In this document: positions 1 through 8,126 of the stretch, in pieces | How positions within the stretch are numbered: the stretch's first letter is position 1 | Layout of the letters: each line of letters opens with the position of its first letter | Assembly (NCBI GenBank): GCA_003538625.1 | Contig: DPRR01000029.1 | Location: forward strand, 434,001 to 498,000 | DNA from: Ignavibacteriales bacterium | Lineage (GTDB): Bacteria > Bacteroidota > Ignavibacteria > Ignavibacteriales > Ignavibacteriaceae | Direction of reading: 5' to 3' | Length of the DNA: 64,000 bases | Position numbers and translations under genes: made by a program | The notes under the pieces: model-generated | The model's database searches: none | What the model was told of the DNA's origin: nothing | The model's input: the letters and a program-made list of their open reading frames with translations, nothing else

Positions 1-160
1 CCGGAAAAGCATAATGACCATTTCTTAGTTTTACAAGTAATCCCTTTTTTATCCAGCGGGTTAGATTATTACTATTAAACTCAGGATACCTGCCATTTAT
101 TTGATGAGATGAAAAACATACCTTATCAAAAAATGCGTTTTTAAATCCTATATAATCCAT
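1..160 (-). CDS. AbiEi-type antitoxin N-terminal domain (partial, cut by window edge)
   Basis: Reading leftward from an ATG at 158-160 gives 53 residues before the window ends. The peptide begins MDYIGFKNAFFDK and continues with an N-terminal winged-helix-like stretch (TRWIKKGLLVKLRNGHYAFP). This matches what is known of the N-terminal domain of AbiEi-family antitoxins in Bacteroidota, which bind DNA and repress a type IV toxin-antitoxin operon with an AbiEii nucleotidyltransferase toxin. The partner would lie left of the window. No stop is visible, so length and C-terminal domain are unknown. Family assignment is by pattern recognition only. Confidence 0.6.
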   Translation of the reverse strand, partial: MDYIGFKNAFFDKVCFSSHQINGRYPEFNSNNLTRWIKKGLLVKLRNGHYAFP

Positions 161-267
161 TTCTTTTCTGTTTTTCTACAAAAATAGTGATATATAGAAA
201 TAAAACAAATATTCAACCAGTACTTTATCCTTTTTTCTTTTATCTTGATTTATCCCATCATCCATCA

Positions 268-316
268 CGTCATCTCGAGCAGCTTGCCCCGATTTATCGG
301 GGGAGACGAGAGACAT
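268..316. repeat. Palindromic repeat of the TCATCTCGAGC/GGAGACGAGAGAC family
   Basis: The unit pairs CGTCATCTCGAGC with GGAGACGAGAGAC and carries an inner perfect hairpin CCCCGATTTATCGGGG at 287-302. Related copies occur at about 1017-1040, 2037-2060, 15690-15720 and 27642-27686. The rest of 161-412 is T-rich low-complexity DNA with no gene that I can see. Confidence 0.7.
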
Positions 317-412
317 CTTTAATCTTTTAATTTTTCAATTTTTCTATCTTTTTACTTTTATCTTTTTTCTTAAAATCATCTTTTATCTTGATTAAAACTT
401 TAATCTTTTATC

Positions 413-577
413 TTAAATTTTATCATTTTCAATTGCATAATTCCAGATTTGTTCATCCGACATAAAAGGATCAATATCTACTATGTGTGTAAATAGAGGT
501 GAGTTAAAGAAATTAAATCTTTTAGGCAGATTTACATCAACAAGGAATTGAAATTCCTTAAGAGGCTTTGATGTCAT
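413..577 (-). pseudogene. Truncated DUF5615 PIN-like toxin
   Basis: A 54-codon frame starts at ATG 575-577 inside the end of the DUF433 gene and stops at 413-415. The peptide has the DUF5615 N-terminus (FLVDVNLPKRF, with the first acidic residue of the PIN-like fold) and the following segment (MSDEQIWNYAIENDKI). It ends just where family members, normally 110-120 residues, continue into the conserved IVTKDADF motif. About half of the protein, including later catalytic acidic residues, is missing, and T-rich low-complexity DNA follows. DUF433-DUF5615 pairs are known TA-like modules, so this is read as a dead toxin beside an intact antitoxin. Confidence 0.7.
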
Positions 578-788
578 AAGTTAGTATACTTTTATCCGAG
601 AGCATTTTTGCGTAGGCAAGGCAGGCTTTAATATCTTCCGGTTCAAGAATTGGATATGCCTCCAGAATTTTCTCAACACTTTCACCCGCCGCTAAATATT
701 CAAGAACTGTAGAGACTGTGATTCTCATCCCTCTTATAACGGGTTTACCATTACAAATATTGGGATTTGTTGTTATTCTATCTTCCAT
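558..788 (-). CDS. DUF433 (VapB-like) antitoxin
   Basis: A 76-residue protein with the DUF433 signature: an N-terminal ITTNPNICNGKPVIRGMRI segment followed by a short helix-turn-helix-like region (TVSTVLEYLAAGESVEKILEAYPILEPEDIKACLAYA). DUF433 proteins are small, probably DNA-binding antitoxins paired with DUF5615 PIN-like nucleases. The partner start codon overlaps its last codons by 20 bases, the usual translational coupling for this pair. The partner is truncated, so the antitoxin may now be an orphan. Length is normal and no damage is visible. Confidence 0.85.
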   Translation of the reverse strand: MEDRITTNPNICNGKPVIRGMRITVSTVLEYLAAGESVEKILEAYPILEPEDIKACLAYAKMLSDKSILTYDIKAS

Positions 789-1402
789 TTTAGTCCTGAT
801 TTAAATTTGTTCAAAAATAAATTATTAACTGCTTCGTTTCAAGCTCTAAATTTAAGTTGTTCACCCTGCTCAGCTAACTGATTGAGAATCGCTACACATT
901 AATCAAGAAGCTAAGAAGATATGAACTTATGAAGATAAGCTTAACAAATCTTCCTAACTTCTTCTCTTCACAACTTCACATCCCGCCTCGGCGGGCAGGC
1001 TCCCATCTCCCGTCATCCCGAGCGGAGACGAGGGACATTTTCCATTTCCCATCTTCATATCTTCTGCTCTTCACATTTTCCATCATCCATCTTCCTAACT
1101 TCCTCTGTTCCCATCTTCCATTTTCCATCAACCATCAACCATTTCCCATCTTCTACTCTTCACTGATTTCTGATCACTGATCACTACTCACTAACTTTTA
1201 TCCTTTATTCCTTTACACTTTATCCTTTTATCTTAATAAAACCTTTTACCACAGAGTCACTGAGAAAATCTCCTTCAATCTGAATCTGTAAAATTTCTTT
1301 TACATATATACGTCTTTTTGTAAAATAAACTAGGGGATATAAGAACTCATAGATAACTTCATAACGTCTTATCTTCACTTTTTTTCATCCCGCCACTAAG
1401 GT
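789..1402. other. Pyrimidine-rich intergenic region with repeats, no gene
   Basis: The top strand is built of short words such as TTCCAT, CTTCC and CATC. It contains one GC-rich hairpin repeat at 979-1040 and a TGATCACTGATCAC motif near 1177-1192. The 83-codon plus-strand frame here has no protein-like composition and is not called. Confidence 0.6.
979..1040. repeat. 62-bp repeat, copy 1 of an identical pair
   Basis: This 62-bp block is identical base for base to 1999-2060, in the same orientation, with starts exactly 1020 bp apart. It contains a CCCGCCTCGGCGGG hairpin and a CCCGAGCGGAGACGAGGG half. The two copies bracket the RelE-like TA remnant at 1403-1836. Confidence 0.85.
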
Positions 1403-1618
1403 TCAAGCTGCTTCTTTATTGCTTATAAATAATGGAACCGTATAAGAAATGATCCTGTAGAATGAATTATAACCTTTGATTTTTTTAACGTTTGGAAGAT
1501 CCACGAGTGAATTAGAATTTTCTAATTCAATGATAAGCTTTTTTAGATTTCGAAGTAATTTTTTGTCTGTAATTTTATCAACATCCTTTGCAAAGGATTT
1601 ATCAATAAAAATTTTCAT
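1403..1618 (-). pseudogene. C-terminally truncated RelE/ParE-type toxin
   Basis: A 71-residue frame resembles small RelE-superfamily mRNA interferases or gyrase poisons: KIFIDKSFAKDVDKI at the start, then KKLIIELENSNSLVDLPNVKKIKGYNSFYRI. Family members continue after YRI into a strand-rich C-terminus (typically R-x-G-x-YRIG and a late F-x-HR-x-DIY segment). Here the frame ends with an unrelated SYTVPLFISNKEAA tail, so roughly the last 20-25 residues are lost. Its start overlaps the end of the upstream antitoxin gene by four bases (ATGA arrangement). Probably inactive. Confidence 0.65.
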
Positions 1619-1836
1619 TTAATTCGTTTTATTTTTGAAGTAAGATTTTCCTTGAATTCCGTGGTATCAATGTATTGACCCGTTTTACCTGTTTCCATTG
1701 CCTTTGCCAGACCTATATCTTCCATAGCTTCAAGTACGGCTTCACTTATTAAGTCTTTACTATCACTTAGTACATCTTCAAATGTTTCCCGAATTATTTT
1801 TTTCAATTCTTTACGGTTAATTGTTATCGTTTCCAT
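1615..1836 (-). CDS. Small antitoxin paired with the RelE-like remnant
   Basis: A 73-residue, mostly helical, charged protein (METITINRKELKKIIRETFEDVL at the start) ending in a lysine/arginine-rich tail. Small proteins of this type precede RelE/ParE-like toxins in Bacteroidota and act as the antitoxin that wraps the toxin and represses the operon. Support is mainly positional: the stop overlaps the start of the toxin-like frame by four bases, and the order antitoxin-toxin is usual. I do not recognise a named domain with certainty. Confidence 0.6.
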   Translation of the reverse strand: METITINRKELKKIIRETFEDVLSDSKDLISEAVLEAMEDIGLAKAMETGKTGQYIDTTEFKENLTSKIKRIK

Positions 1837-2198
1837 AATAATACTCGATTATAATTTTATCTTTAGAAAGTTAATTACAAAACCTTTGAAATAAAATACA
1901 ATATCTCAAATGATTAAATGCCTTTTTTACTTTATTCTTTAGACTTTACTTCTTTATCCTTTATCCTTTTTTCTTTTATTTTGATTTATCCCATCATCCA
2001 TCCCGCCTCGGCGGGCAGGCTCCCATCTCCCGTCATCCCGAGCGGAGACGAGGGACATTTCCCATTTTCCATTTTCCATTTTCCATCTTCCTATCTTCTA
2101 CTCTTCACTAATTTCTGATCACTGATCACACCGCCGCGGCGGATAACTAGTCTCAATTAACTAATTCTGTATTTTTTACTTTTACAGCGTAGATAACA
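1837..2198. repeat. Intergenic region with copy 2 of the identical 62-bp repeat
   Basis: 1999-2060 repeats 979-1040 exactly. The remainder is T/C-rich, with another TGATCACTGATCAC motif at about 2116-2130 and a CCGCCGCGGCGG palindrome just after it. No gene is seen. Confidence 0.75.
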
Positions 2199-3761
2199 TT
2201 ATTTTCTAACCAAACAGATAGAAACATTATTATTGATTTTTTCAGAAAACTCTTTCCAATTTAATTTTAAATAATTGGAATCTAGATTAGAATAAATATA
2301 ACCTGGCCAGTCAACTAATACATTTATACCTTGATTATCAATGTATTTATGTAATGACTTATTTTTTATTGCAATAAGTGAATTCTTGTCAATCTTTCCA
2401 TCGAGATTAATTACATTATGATTAAAGTATCCTATAACACCACTTTGTAATACACCAACTTTATAAGTATCTGAAAAATTTTGACGGATGTATCCTGCTG
2501 AAACAGAATGTGTATTCCCAATAACACCAGTATGAAGACTGTAATATGCTTGTGCAAAGAAAAGAATAATGATAATCATACTAAATAAATATTTAAATGA
2601 TTTACTTTTGTTTTCAAAAAATCTTGATAGTGCGCTGCCAAAAACTGGTATTATAAATATTGATAGCGGAGAAGAATATCGATAATAAAAATGCGTTGCC
2701 CAAAAGAATAAGATATAAATTAGTATTAGAATTATAATGCTAATTACCCAAGGATAATATTCCTTTAATGTTTTTATATTTTTAGAATATTTAACAACAT
2801 CGATTAAATAATTTCTAAAAAAGAATATGAATATTACTAGTGAAAATAAACCTACAATGACAATTAGATTTCTAGCACCCGTATACAACCATGGAGTCAA
2901 ATTTTCAATAATCGCACTCAACATTGCCGAAAATCTTGGACCTATACTATTTATTGTAGCCAAATCGGATTGAGCAGACCCCGAAGAAGGAATAAACGAT
3001 CCAGTGATGGAATAAACATATATAAACCAAGGCAAGGTCGCTAATGAGCTTAGGAGACCAATAATAAATAAATTTTTAATGCAAATATTTTTTTGAATAA
3101 ATTGAATTAAAAAGAAAAATATTACTATAACAATAAAATCAATTCGCGCTAAAACTGTAAGCCCAATAAGAGCTGACAAAGTTACTAACCGTCTCTTGTG
3201 CATCTTCTTGAAATTTATACTGCGGGAATAATTAATTGTTATTGCAAGGAGTAGTAAATATAAACCAGTTTCTAAACCATACGTAAAAGTTCTAAAAAGA
3301 CCAAAATTAAAAAGAGTTAGCAGTGGTACTACCCAGTATAAATTTATTGACTGATTGCCGAGTAATGAGGATGTTTTTAAGAGCGTAAAGGTAAAAAGGA
3401 TTAATAATATTGCGTTCATAACTATTATTAATCTTAATGATGCCCAATCTGATAAACCAAGAAAATTTGAAATTACAAATACGGATGAATATAATACAGT
3501 AGCCAACGGTTGTATACCCGTAGTTTCCTTATTAAAATTATAAGTAAAACCATTTCCTGAAGCTAAATTCTTTGCGATCGTAAGCATATAATATGCATCT
3601 TCACCAATTGGTTTATCGACTAAATATGGCATCTTTGAATTTGTCTGAACATCATCCGGAAAGCTTTCTTTTGAGCCAAAAGCAACTATCAGTACATAAA
3701 TGATGAAGAAAAGATATGGAATAAATTTAATTACGGCATTATTTTTCAAAATAAATCTCAT
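2199..3761 (-). CDS. GT-C fold (GT39/ArnT-like) membrane glycosyltransferase
   Basis: A 520-residue polytopic membrane protein. An N-terminal membrane segment (about residues 10-28) is followed by a periplasmic loop carrying GEDAYYMLTIAKNLASGNGF. This corresponds to the acidic catalytic loop after the first membrane helix in lipid-linked-sugar-dependent GT-C transferases. About ten further hydrophobic segments follow, then a soluble C-terminal part of roughly 90 residues. Such enzymes add a sugar from a polyprenyl-phosphate donor to glycans or lipids on the outer face of the inner membrane. It is the last gene of the leftward polysaccharide operon, some 280 bp after the preceding gene, so it could have its own promoter. 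Substrate cannot be predicted. Confidence 0.65.
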   Translation of the reverse strand: MRFILKNNAVIKFIPYLFFIIYVLIVAFGSKESFPDDVQTNSKMPYLVDKPIGEDAYYMLTIAKNLASGNGFTYNFNKETTGIQPLATVLYSSVFVISNFLGLSDWASLRLIIVMNAILLILFTFTLLKTSSLLGNQSINLYWVVPLLTLFNFGLFRTFTYGLETGLYLLLLAITINYSRSINFKKMHKRRLVTLSALIGLTVLARIDFIVIVIFFFLIQFIQKNICIKNLFIIGLLSSLATLPWFIYVYSITGSFIPSSGSAQSDLATINSIGPRFSAMLSAIIENLTPWLYTGARNLIVIVGLFSLVIFIFFFRNYLIDVVKYSKNIKTLKEYYPWVISIIILILIYILFFWATHFYYRYSSPLSIFIIPVFGSALSRFFENKSKSFKYLFSMIIIILFFAQAYYSLHTGVIGNTHSVSAGYIRQNFSDTYKVGVLQSGVIGYFNHNVINLDGKIDKNSLIAIKNKSLHKYIDNQGINVLVDWPGYIYSNLDSNYLKLNWKEFSEKINNNVSICLVRK

Positions 3762-4041
3762 AAATGCTAAAACAGCATTAATTAATACTACTTCTCCTAA
3801 TCAATTTTCTAATTTTAATTTTGCCTGTAGTAGCGGCAAAACGAATTTACCAGTATTAGTTTTAAAGATAAATGTACCACTATCTCAACTGGAATTCTAA
3901 AATCAATTTTTGAAATGTTTATCATATCTAAATTCACCAGCTTAATTGCTATTAATACCTAGTAGATGAATGCCCGTGGATGCTGAGCACTATTACAGTT
4001 CAGTACACACTATTTTACCGCGAACAATTTGAACAGGATAT

Positions 4042-4857
4042 TTATTGCTGTAACTCAACAATTTTAGTTCTTATTTGAAAAAAATAATATGCTTTATACT
4101 TTGCCAAATAATAACCTGTCTTACCATCCAGAAATCCAAGTTTGACTAAATACGCGCTAATAAAGTAAATAAAAGGTAGTAAGCCGGTATTCATTAATTT
4201 ATATTTAATTTTTTGACGTGTGGTAAAGTTTTTAAATCCTGTCTTTTTCAACTGCATATATCTTTTAGCTTCCCAGGAAGAGTAAGAGTTGTGGCGGGCA
4301 ATGTAATGTTCCAGCCCTTTGTAATCGTTATGAATTATCTGACTGAAAATTTTTCCGACATTCCCTTCAATTATCGGATGTTCGTGCACTTCGATATCAA
4401 GACTGCTCCAGGAATCCTCATCAATTTTTTCGTATTCACCTTTACCTTTTCTGAATAAAGGTAATTTGGTCATTACATCACCGTGTTTAAGTGTTTTACC
4501 CATAAACTGGTTTTTATAATTAACCCAATAACCATCGATATCAGGATTTTTAATTTTTTCTTTTAACTCATCTATAAATTCTTGCGTAAGGTATTCATCA
4601 GCATCAAGAAATAGGACCCAATCGTTTTTTATCGCAATATTTCTAAGCGCCCAGTTACGTTTCTTAGGAAACTTGCCATCCCAATCAAAATTATAATACT
4701 CAGCGTTATTATCTATTGCAATAGCAGGTGAGGTGTCATCACTATTTGAATCAACTACAATTATCTGTGAAAATTCCGCTAGTTTTGAAAGGCAAATAGG
4801 GAGGTTTAGTTCTTCGTTTTTAACAGGCAAGATTATTGTAACGGGAATTTTATACAT
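4042..4857 (-). CDS. Family 2 glycosyltransferase (WaaE/KdtX-like)
   Basis: A 271-residue GT-A fold enzyme. The N-terminus IPVTIILPVKNEELNLPICL with VVDSNSDDT is the GT2 nucleotide-binding start, and LFLDADEYLT near residue 90 supplies the metal-binding DxD-type motif. The KRNWALRN segment and overall length resemble the LPS-core beta-glucosyltransferase group (WaaE/KdtX), which transfers a hexose from a nucleotide sugar in the cytoplasm. It is transcribed leftward after the GT4 gene at 4918, with 60 bp between them. Acceptor and donor are not predictable. Confidence 0.8.
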   Translation of the reverse strand: MYKIPVTIILPVKNEELNLPICLSKLAEFSQIIVVDSNSDDTSPAIAIDNNAEYYNFDWDGKFPKKRNWALRNIAIKNDWVLFLDADEYLTQEFIDELKEKIKNPDIDGYWVNYKNQFMGKTLKHGDVMTKLPLFRKGKGEYEKIDEDSWSSLDIEVHEHPIIEGNVGKIFSQIIHNDYKGLEHYIARHNSYSSWEAKRYMQLKKTGFKNFTTRQKIKYKLMNTGLLPFIYFISAYLVKLGFLDGKTGYYLAKYKAYYFFQIRTKIVELQQ

Positions 4858-4917
4858 TTAAATAATGATTATATAGTGTTATTGTTTTTAATTTCAATTA
4901 ATTTGAACTTTATTGGT

Positions 4918-6132
4918 TTAATGATAACTATGAGATATTATGATTTTTATATATTGTTTTATCATTTGATCAGCAACTTTATTTATATCATAATACTTTT
5001 TGACCATTTCTTTGCCTTTAAGCGCTGTCTTCTTCCTCAGTTCTGTATTATTCAACAACTTACTGATCCCTTCTGTAACACTCTGTTCAGTAGTTTGAAC
5101 AACAATCCCTGCATTATATTCATCTACTTCTTTATAAATCCCTACCTTGTTCGAGATGACAACAGGACAATCACAAGCCATAGCCTCAATAACTACATTC
5201 CCGAAATTTTCCGAATACGAAGGAAGTACAAATAATTCAGCGTGCTTAAGAAAACATATTTTTTCCTCAAAGTTTAACATACCCGTAAAAAGTACTCTTT
5301 CTTTTAAATTATTTTCACTTATGATTTTTTTTAAAAAATAACTATAATCTTCATTATCAGGTCCTGCAATTATTAAATTAATTTCTTTGAATTCAGCAGG
5401 TAAATTTGAAAACGCTCTGATTAAAATATCCAGCCCCTTAATAAAGTTTATTCTCCCAAGGAATAATATATATTTATTATTAGTAAAGAGATCAAACTTT
5501 GTTGCTTCAGCGCTAAATTTAACAACCGAAAATATTCTATCTAATTCTAAACCATTTGGTACAATAAAATAATTTTTGCTAATCTTTGTGTATTCAAAAA
5601 ATCTATCCCTATCTAACTCAGAAGTAAAATGAATTGAATTCGATTTTTTTATTAATGGCTTTAGTAAGGCATTAAAATATATTTTTTTAATTGTACTTTT
5701 TCTCGCTTTTACTGTTTCCGAATATAGAGCACCTCTTGGGGAAATAATAAATGGTTTATTATATAAAACTCCCATTAGCATGCCAATAAGAACGGGGAAA
5801 TTCCAAATAGCAGTAATATGTACCAGATCATAGTTTTTTATAATATTTTTCAATTCCCGCACATATGTTAGAGAGAAATTAAAATGTTCATAACCAATAA
5901 AACTAACATACTTTACTCTCACACCATCAACGTCATTCCACCTCTCCTTGTCATCCTGAGCTTGTCGAAGGATCTGTTCTCTTTGCTCTTGTGACAATCC
6001 CGCATTCGTCGTCAACACATCAACTTCCACCCCTTTTTTTATTAACGTTTTATTAAGAAGATGCACCGACTGTATCGGGCCGCCAAACCTGAAGGCAGGC
6101 ATATAAGAGGGGATTATGTGCAGAATTTTCAT
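4918..6132 (-). CDS. Family 4 glycosyltransferase carrying an in-frame repeat peptide
   Basis: A 404-residue GT-B enzyme: N-terminal acceptor domain with MKILHIIPSY and FGGPIQSVHLL, C-terminal nucleotide-sugar domain with LFLGRINFIKGLDILIRAF and the E-x7-E type motif in PSYSENFGNVVIEAMACDCP. It transfers a sugar to a growing lipid-linked oligosaccharide at the inner membrane. Residues 55-63 (LRQAQDDKE) are encoded by a copy of the GTCATCCTGAGCTTGTCGAA repeat at 5948-5973, an in-frame insertion in a loop between the fourth beta strand region and VDGVRVKYV. The rest looks intact. Its start abuts the stop of the upstream GT4 gene. Confidence 0.85.
   Translation of the reverse strand: MKILHIIPSYMPAFRFGGPIQSVHLLNKTLIKKGVEVDVLTTNAGLSQEQREQILRQAQDDKERWNDVDGVRVKYVSFIGYEHFNFSLTYVRELKNIIKNYDLVHITAIWNFPVLIGMLMGVLYNKPFIISPRGALYSETVKARKSTIKKIYFNALLKPLIKKSNSIHFTSELDRDRFFEYTKISKNYFIVPNGLELDRIFSVVKFSAEATKFDLFTNNKYILFLGRINFIKGLDILIRAFSNLPAEFKEINLIIAGPDNEDYSYFLKKIISENNLKERVLFTGMLNFEEKICFLKHAELFVLPSYSENFGNVVIEAMACDCPVVISNKVGIYKEVDEYNAGIVVQTTEQSVTEGISKLLNNTELRKKTALKGKEMVKKYYDINKVADQMIKQYIKIIISHSYH
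5948..5973. repeat. GTCATCCTGAGCTTGTCGAA-family repeat inside a CDS
   Basis: This is the common intergenic unit seen also near 16113-16140, 16264-16290, 18466, 19255-19345 and 59063-59131, here lying within the GT4 gene. On the coding strand it reads ATCCTTCGACAAGCTCAGGA and adds the peptide ILRQAQDD without breaking the frame. Confidence 0.85.
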
Positions 6133-7182
6133 TTAAGTGATGTTAATTTTATTATATAATACACTCATCAGATTAGCTGCCCCTATCTCAGGTGTAATAC
6201 TTTGAGCTAGCTTGCGGCTATTTAGTGAAAAATTAATCAATTCATTACTTTCTAAGTTTATTACATTTTCGATCGCATTACCCAATTGTTTAACATCGCC
6301 GGCATTTATTCTGTAACCATTAAATCCATTTATTAAAAAATGATTTGTTGCACCACAAACATCAGAAGCAATTATTGGCAAGCCTGCAGCCGCAGCTTCG
6401 TGTAGAACTAATGCCCATTGCTCAAAAAGCGAAGGTAGAATTAGACACCCGGCATTTTGCATTTCTAAAACCAAATCAGTTTGATTCATAAAATCCATAA
6501 TAACAATATCATCTCTGTCACAATAATTTTGGGTTAATTTACCATCTCCAATAAGTTTCAGCGTCCAGCCTTTTTTTTCAACAATTTTATTCCACGCTTC
6601 AATTAAATATTCTATACCTTTTATCTTTATAAATCTTCCAATAAATAAAAAAGTTTTAGGATACTTTTTCTTTTTACTTTCGATATCAACTTTATTGAAT
6701 AATTCAAAATCGCAGCTTAATGCATTGAAAATTATTTCATTCTTCTTAAAACCTAATTTACGTGCGTACTCGTATTGATAAATACCGGCAACCCAAATAT
6801 TGGTAAAAGCTTTTTTTAGATGGAAAGGACTTGCAATACAATTAATCCTTTGCCTTAATGAACCACGCCACTGTGTGTCAGAACTTGCTATCGTAGGAAT
6901 ATTTAGCTCTTTACTAATTTTTTTTGAAACCCGTACATATTCTTGTACAAACCAACCCGCGACGACAATCATCGCGGGATTAATATCAGCAATTTTCTTA
7001 AATAATTCACTATCATTAAAATCTTTTAATCGATATGTAATTAGTCCACTAATATCAGTTGGAATGGTATCATCATCTTTATAATTAAATGAATGTACCT
7101 CAGCATCATAAAAATTAATTAGTGATTTAATGGAAACTAATTGGTGGGGCATATAATTAATTACTAAAAATACTAATCTCAT
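6133..7182 (-). CDS. Family 4 glycosyltransferase
   Basis: A 349-residue GT-B protein. The N-terminal half is divergent (MRLVFLVINYMPHQLVSIK); the C-terminal half is canonical, with KTFLFIGRFIKIKGIEYLIEAW and the donor-binding loop in LILPSLFEQWALVLHEAAAAGLPIIAS followed by GATNHFLINGFNGYRINAGD. It should add a nucleotide-activated sugar during repeat-unit assembly in the cytoplasm. It sits between a GT2 gene (131 bp upstream) and the next GT4 gene, whose start immediately follows its stop. Specificity unknown. Confidence 0.8.
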   Translation of the reverse strand: MRLVFLVINYMPHQLVSIKSLINFYDAEVHSFNYKDDDTIPTDISGLITYRLKDFNDSELFKKIADINPAMIVVAGWFVQEYVRVSKKISKELNIPTIASSDTQWRGSLRQRINCIASPFHLKKAFTNIWVAGIYQYEYARKLGFKKNEIIFNALSCDFELFNKVDIESKKKKYPKTFLFIGRFIKIKGIEYLIEAWNKIVEKKGWTLKLIGDGKLTQNYCDRDDIVIMDFMNQTDLVLEMQNAGCLILPSLFEQWALVLHEAAAAGLPIIASDVCGATNHFLINGFNGYRINAGDVKQLGNAIENVINLESNELINFSLNSRKLAQSITPEIGAANLMSVLYNKINIT

Positions 7183-7313
7183 TTCTTCACTTTAACTTAT
7201 TCAGATAATTTTCTTATTCAATATTCTAGCTGCAGTCCGGGTTTATTTTGCCGGAAATTAATTAGCATAATTACTAATTCGTAACCTTTATTTAAATGAA
7301 TAGTTATTCAAAT

Positions 7314-8126
7314 TTAGTGATAAATTTTATACTTGAAAGATTCATATATAGAGCGAATTGAAGCATATGGTGATAAAATAAATTTTTCCAATTTAGCTAA
7401 ATAACGGTTATAAAATATCGGTATTTCATATTTAGCTATAATTTCTTTTTTAATTGCTTCAACTTCTAAAATGTACTTTTCATTTAATCTAGCACTTCCT
7501 GTTATTGAATCTTTATGTATTCTAAATGCACCTAAAAATTCATTTAAATAAAAGAAGTTTGCCTGAGCTAATCCAAATCTTGCCCATAATTCTCTGTCCC
7601 AGCATGTATGATTGTTGTGATTAAATCCATGAACCTTTTTAAAAATATTTTTTGTAAAGTAAGCAGATTGCTGAATAATATTAGATTCACCGAAAGTAAA
7701 TCTCCTAAAATTCCATTTATTACTGTATAGTTTACGTGTAACTTTCCCAGTATCGTCAATTTGTAAACAATTTCCATAAAGTATATCAATATCTTTATTT
7801 TTTTGAAATTGATTTATTACTTTACTGAAAGTGCCAGCAAGAATGACATCATCAGAATTCAAAAAAGTATAAATTCCACCAGTGGCGATGGAAAAACCTT
7901 TATTAAGTGCATCAGCTGGTCCATTGTCTGGTTCTGAAGACCAATATATAATTTTTTCTTCATATTTTTTGATGATTTCTACACTATTGTCAGTTGAACC
8001 ACCATCAATTATAATATATTCATAATTTAGATAATCCTGATTTAATACAGATAATATAGTTTTTTCTAAAAATGCAGCTTGGTTGAAGGAAATAGTTACT
8101 ACACTAATCTTGGGTTCCATTAACAT
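7314..8126 (-). CDS. Family 2 glycosyltransferase
   Basis: A 270-residue GT-A enzyme. KISVVTISFNQAAFLEKTILSVL opens the nucleotide-binding fold, IIIDGGSTDNSVEII follows, and FLNSDDV supplies the DxD-type motif. EPDNGPADALNKGF is typical of the group that includes the PGL/p-HBAD rhamnosyl/fucosyl transferases. The start ATG overlaps the stop of the preceding polymerase gene (ATGTTAA, 7 bases), which indicates translational coupling within the polysaccharide operon. The sugar is not predictable. Confidence 0.85.
   Translation of the reverse strand: MLMEPKISVVTISFNQAAFLEKTILSVLNQDYLNYEYIIIDGGSTDNSVEIIKKYEEKIIYWSSEPDNGPADALNKGFSIATGGIYTFLNSDDVILAGTFSKVINQFQKNKDIDILYGNCLQIDDTGKVTRKLYSNKWNFRRFTFGESNIIQQSAYFTKNIFKKVHGFNHNNHTCWDRELWARFGLAQANFFYLNEFLGAFRIHKDSITGSARLNEKYILEVEAIKKEIIAKYEIPIFYNRYLAKLEKFILSPYASIRSIYESFKYKIYH

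Noticed and set aside
929..1180. 83-codon plus-strand frame
   Set aside because: It is a translation of pyrimidine-rich low-complexity DNA and the 62-bp repeat; composition is not protein-like.
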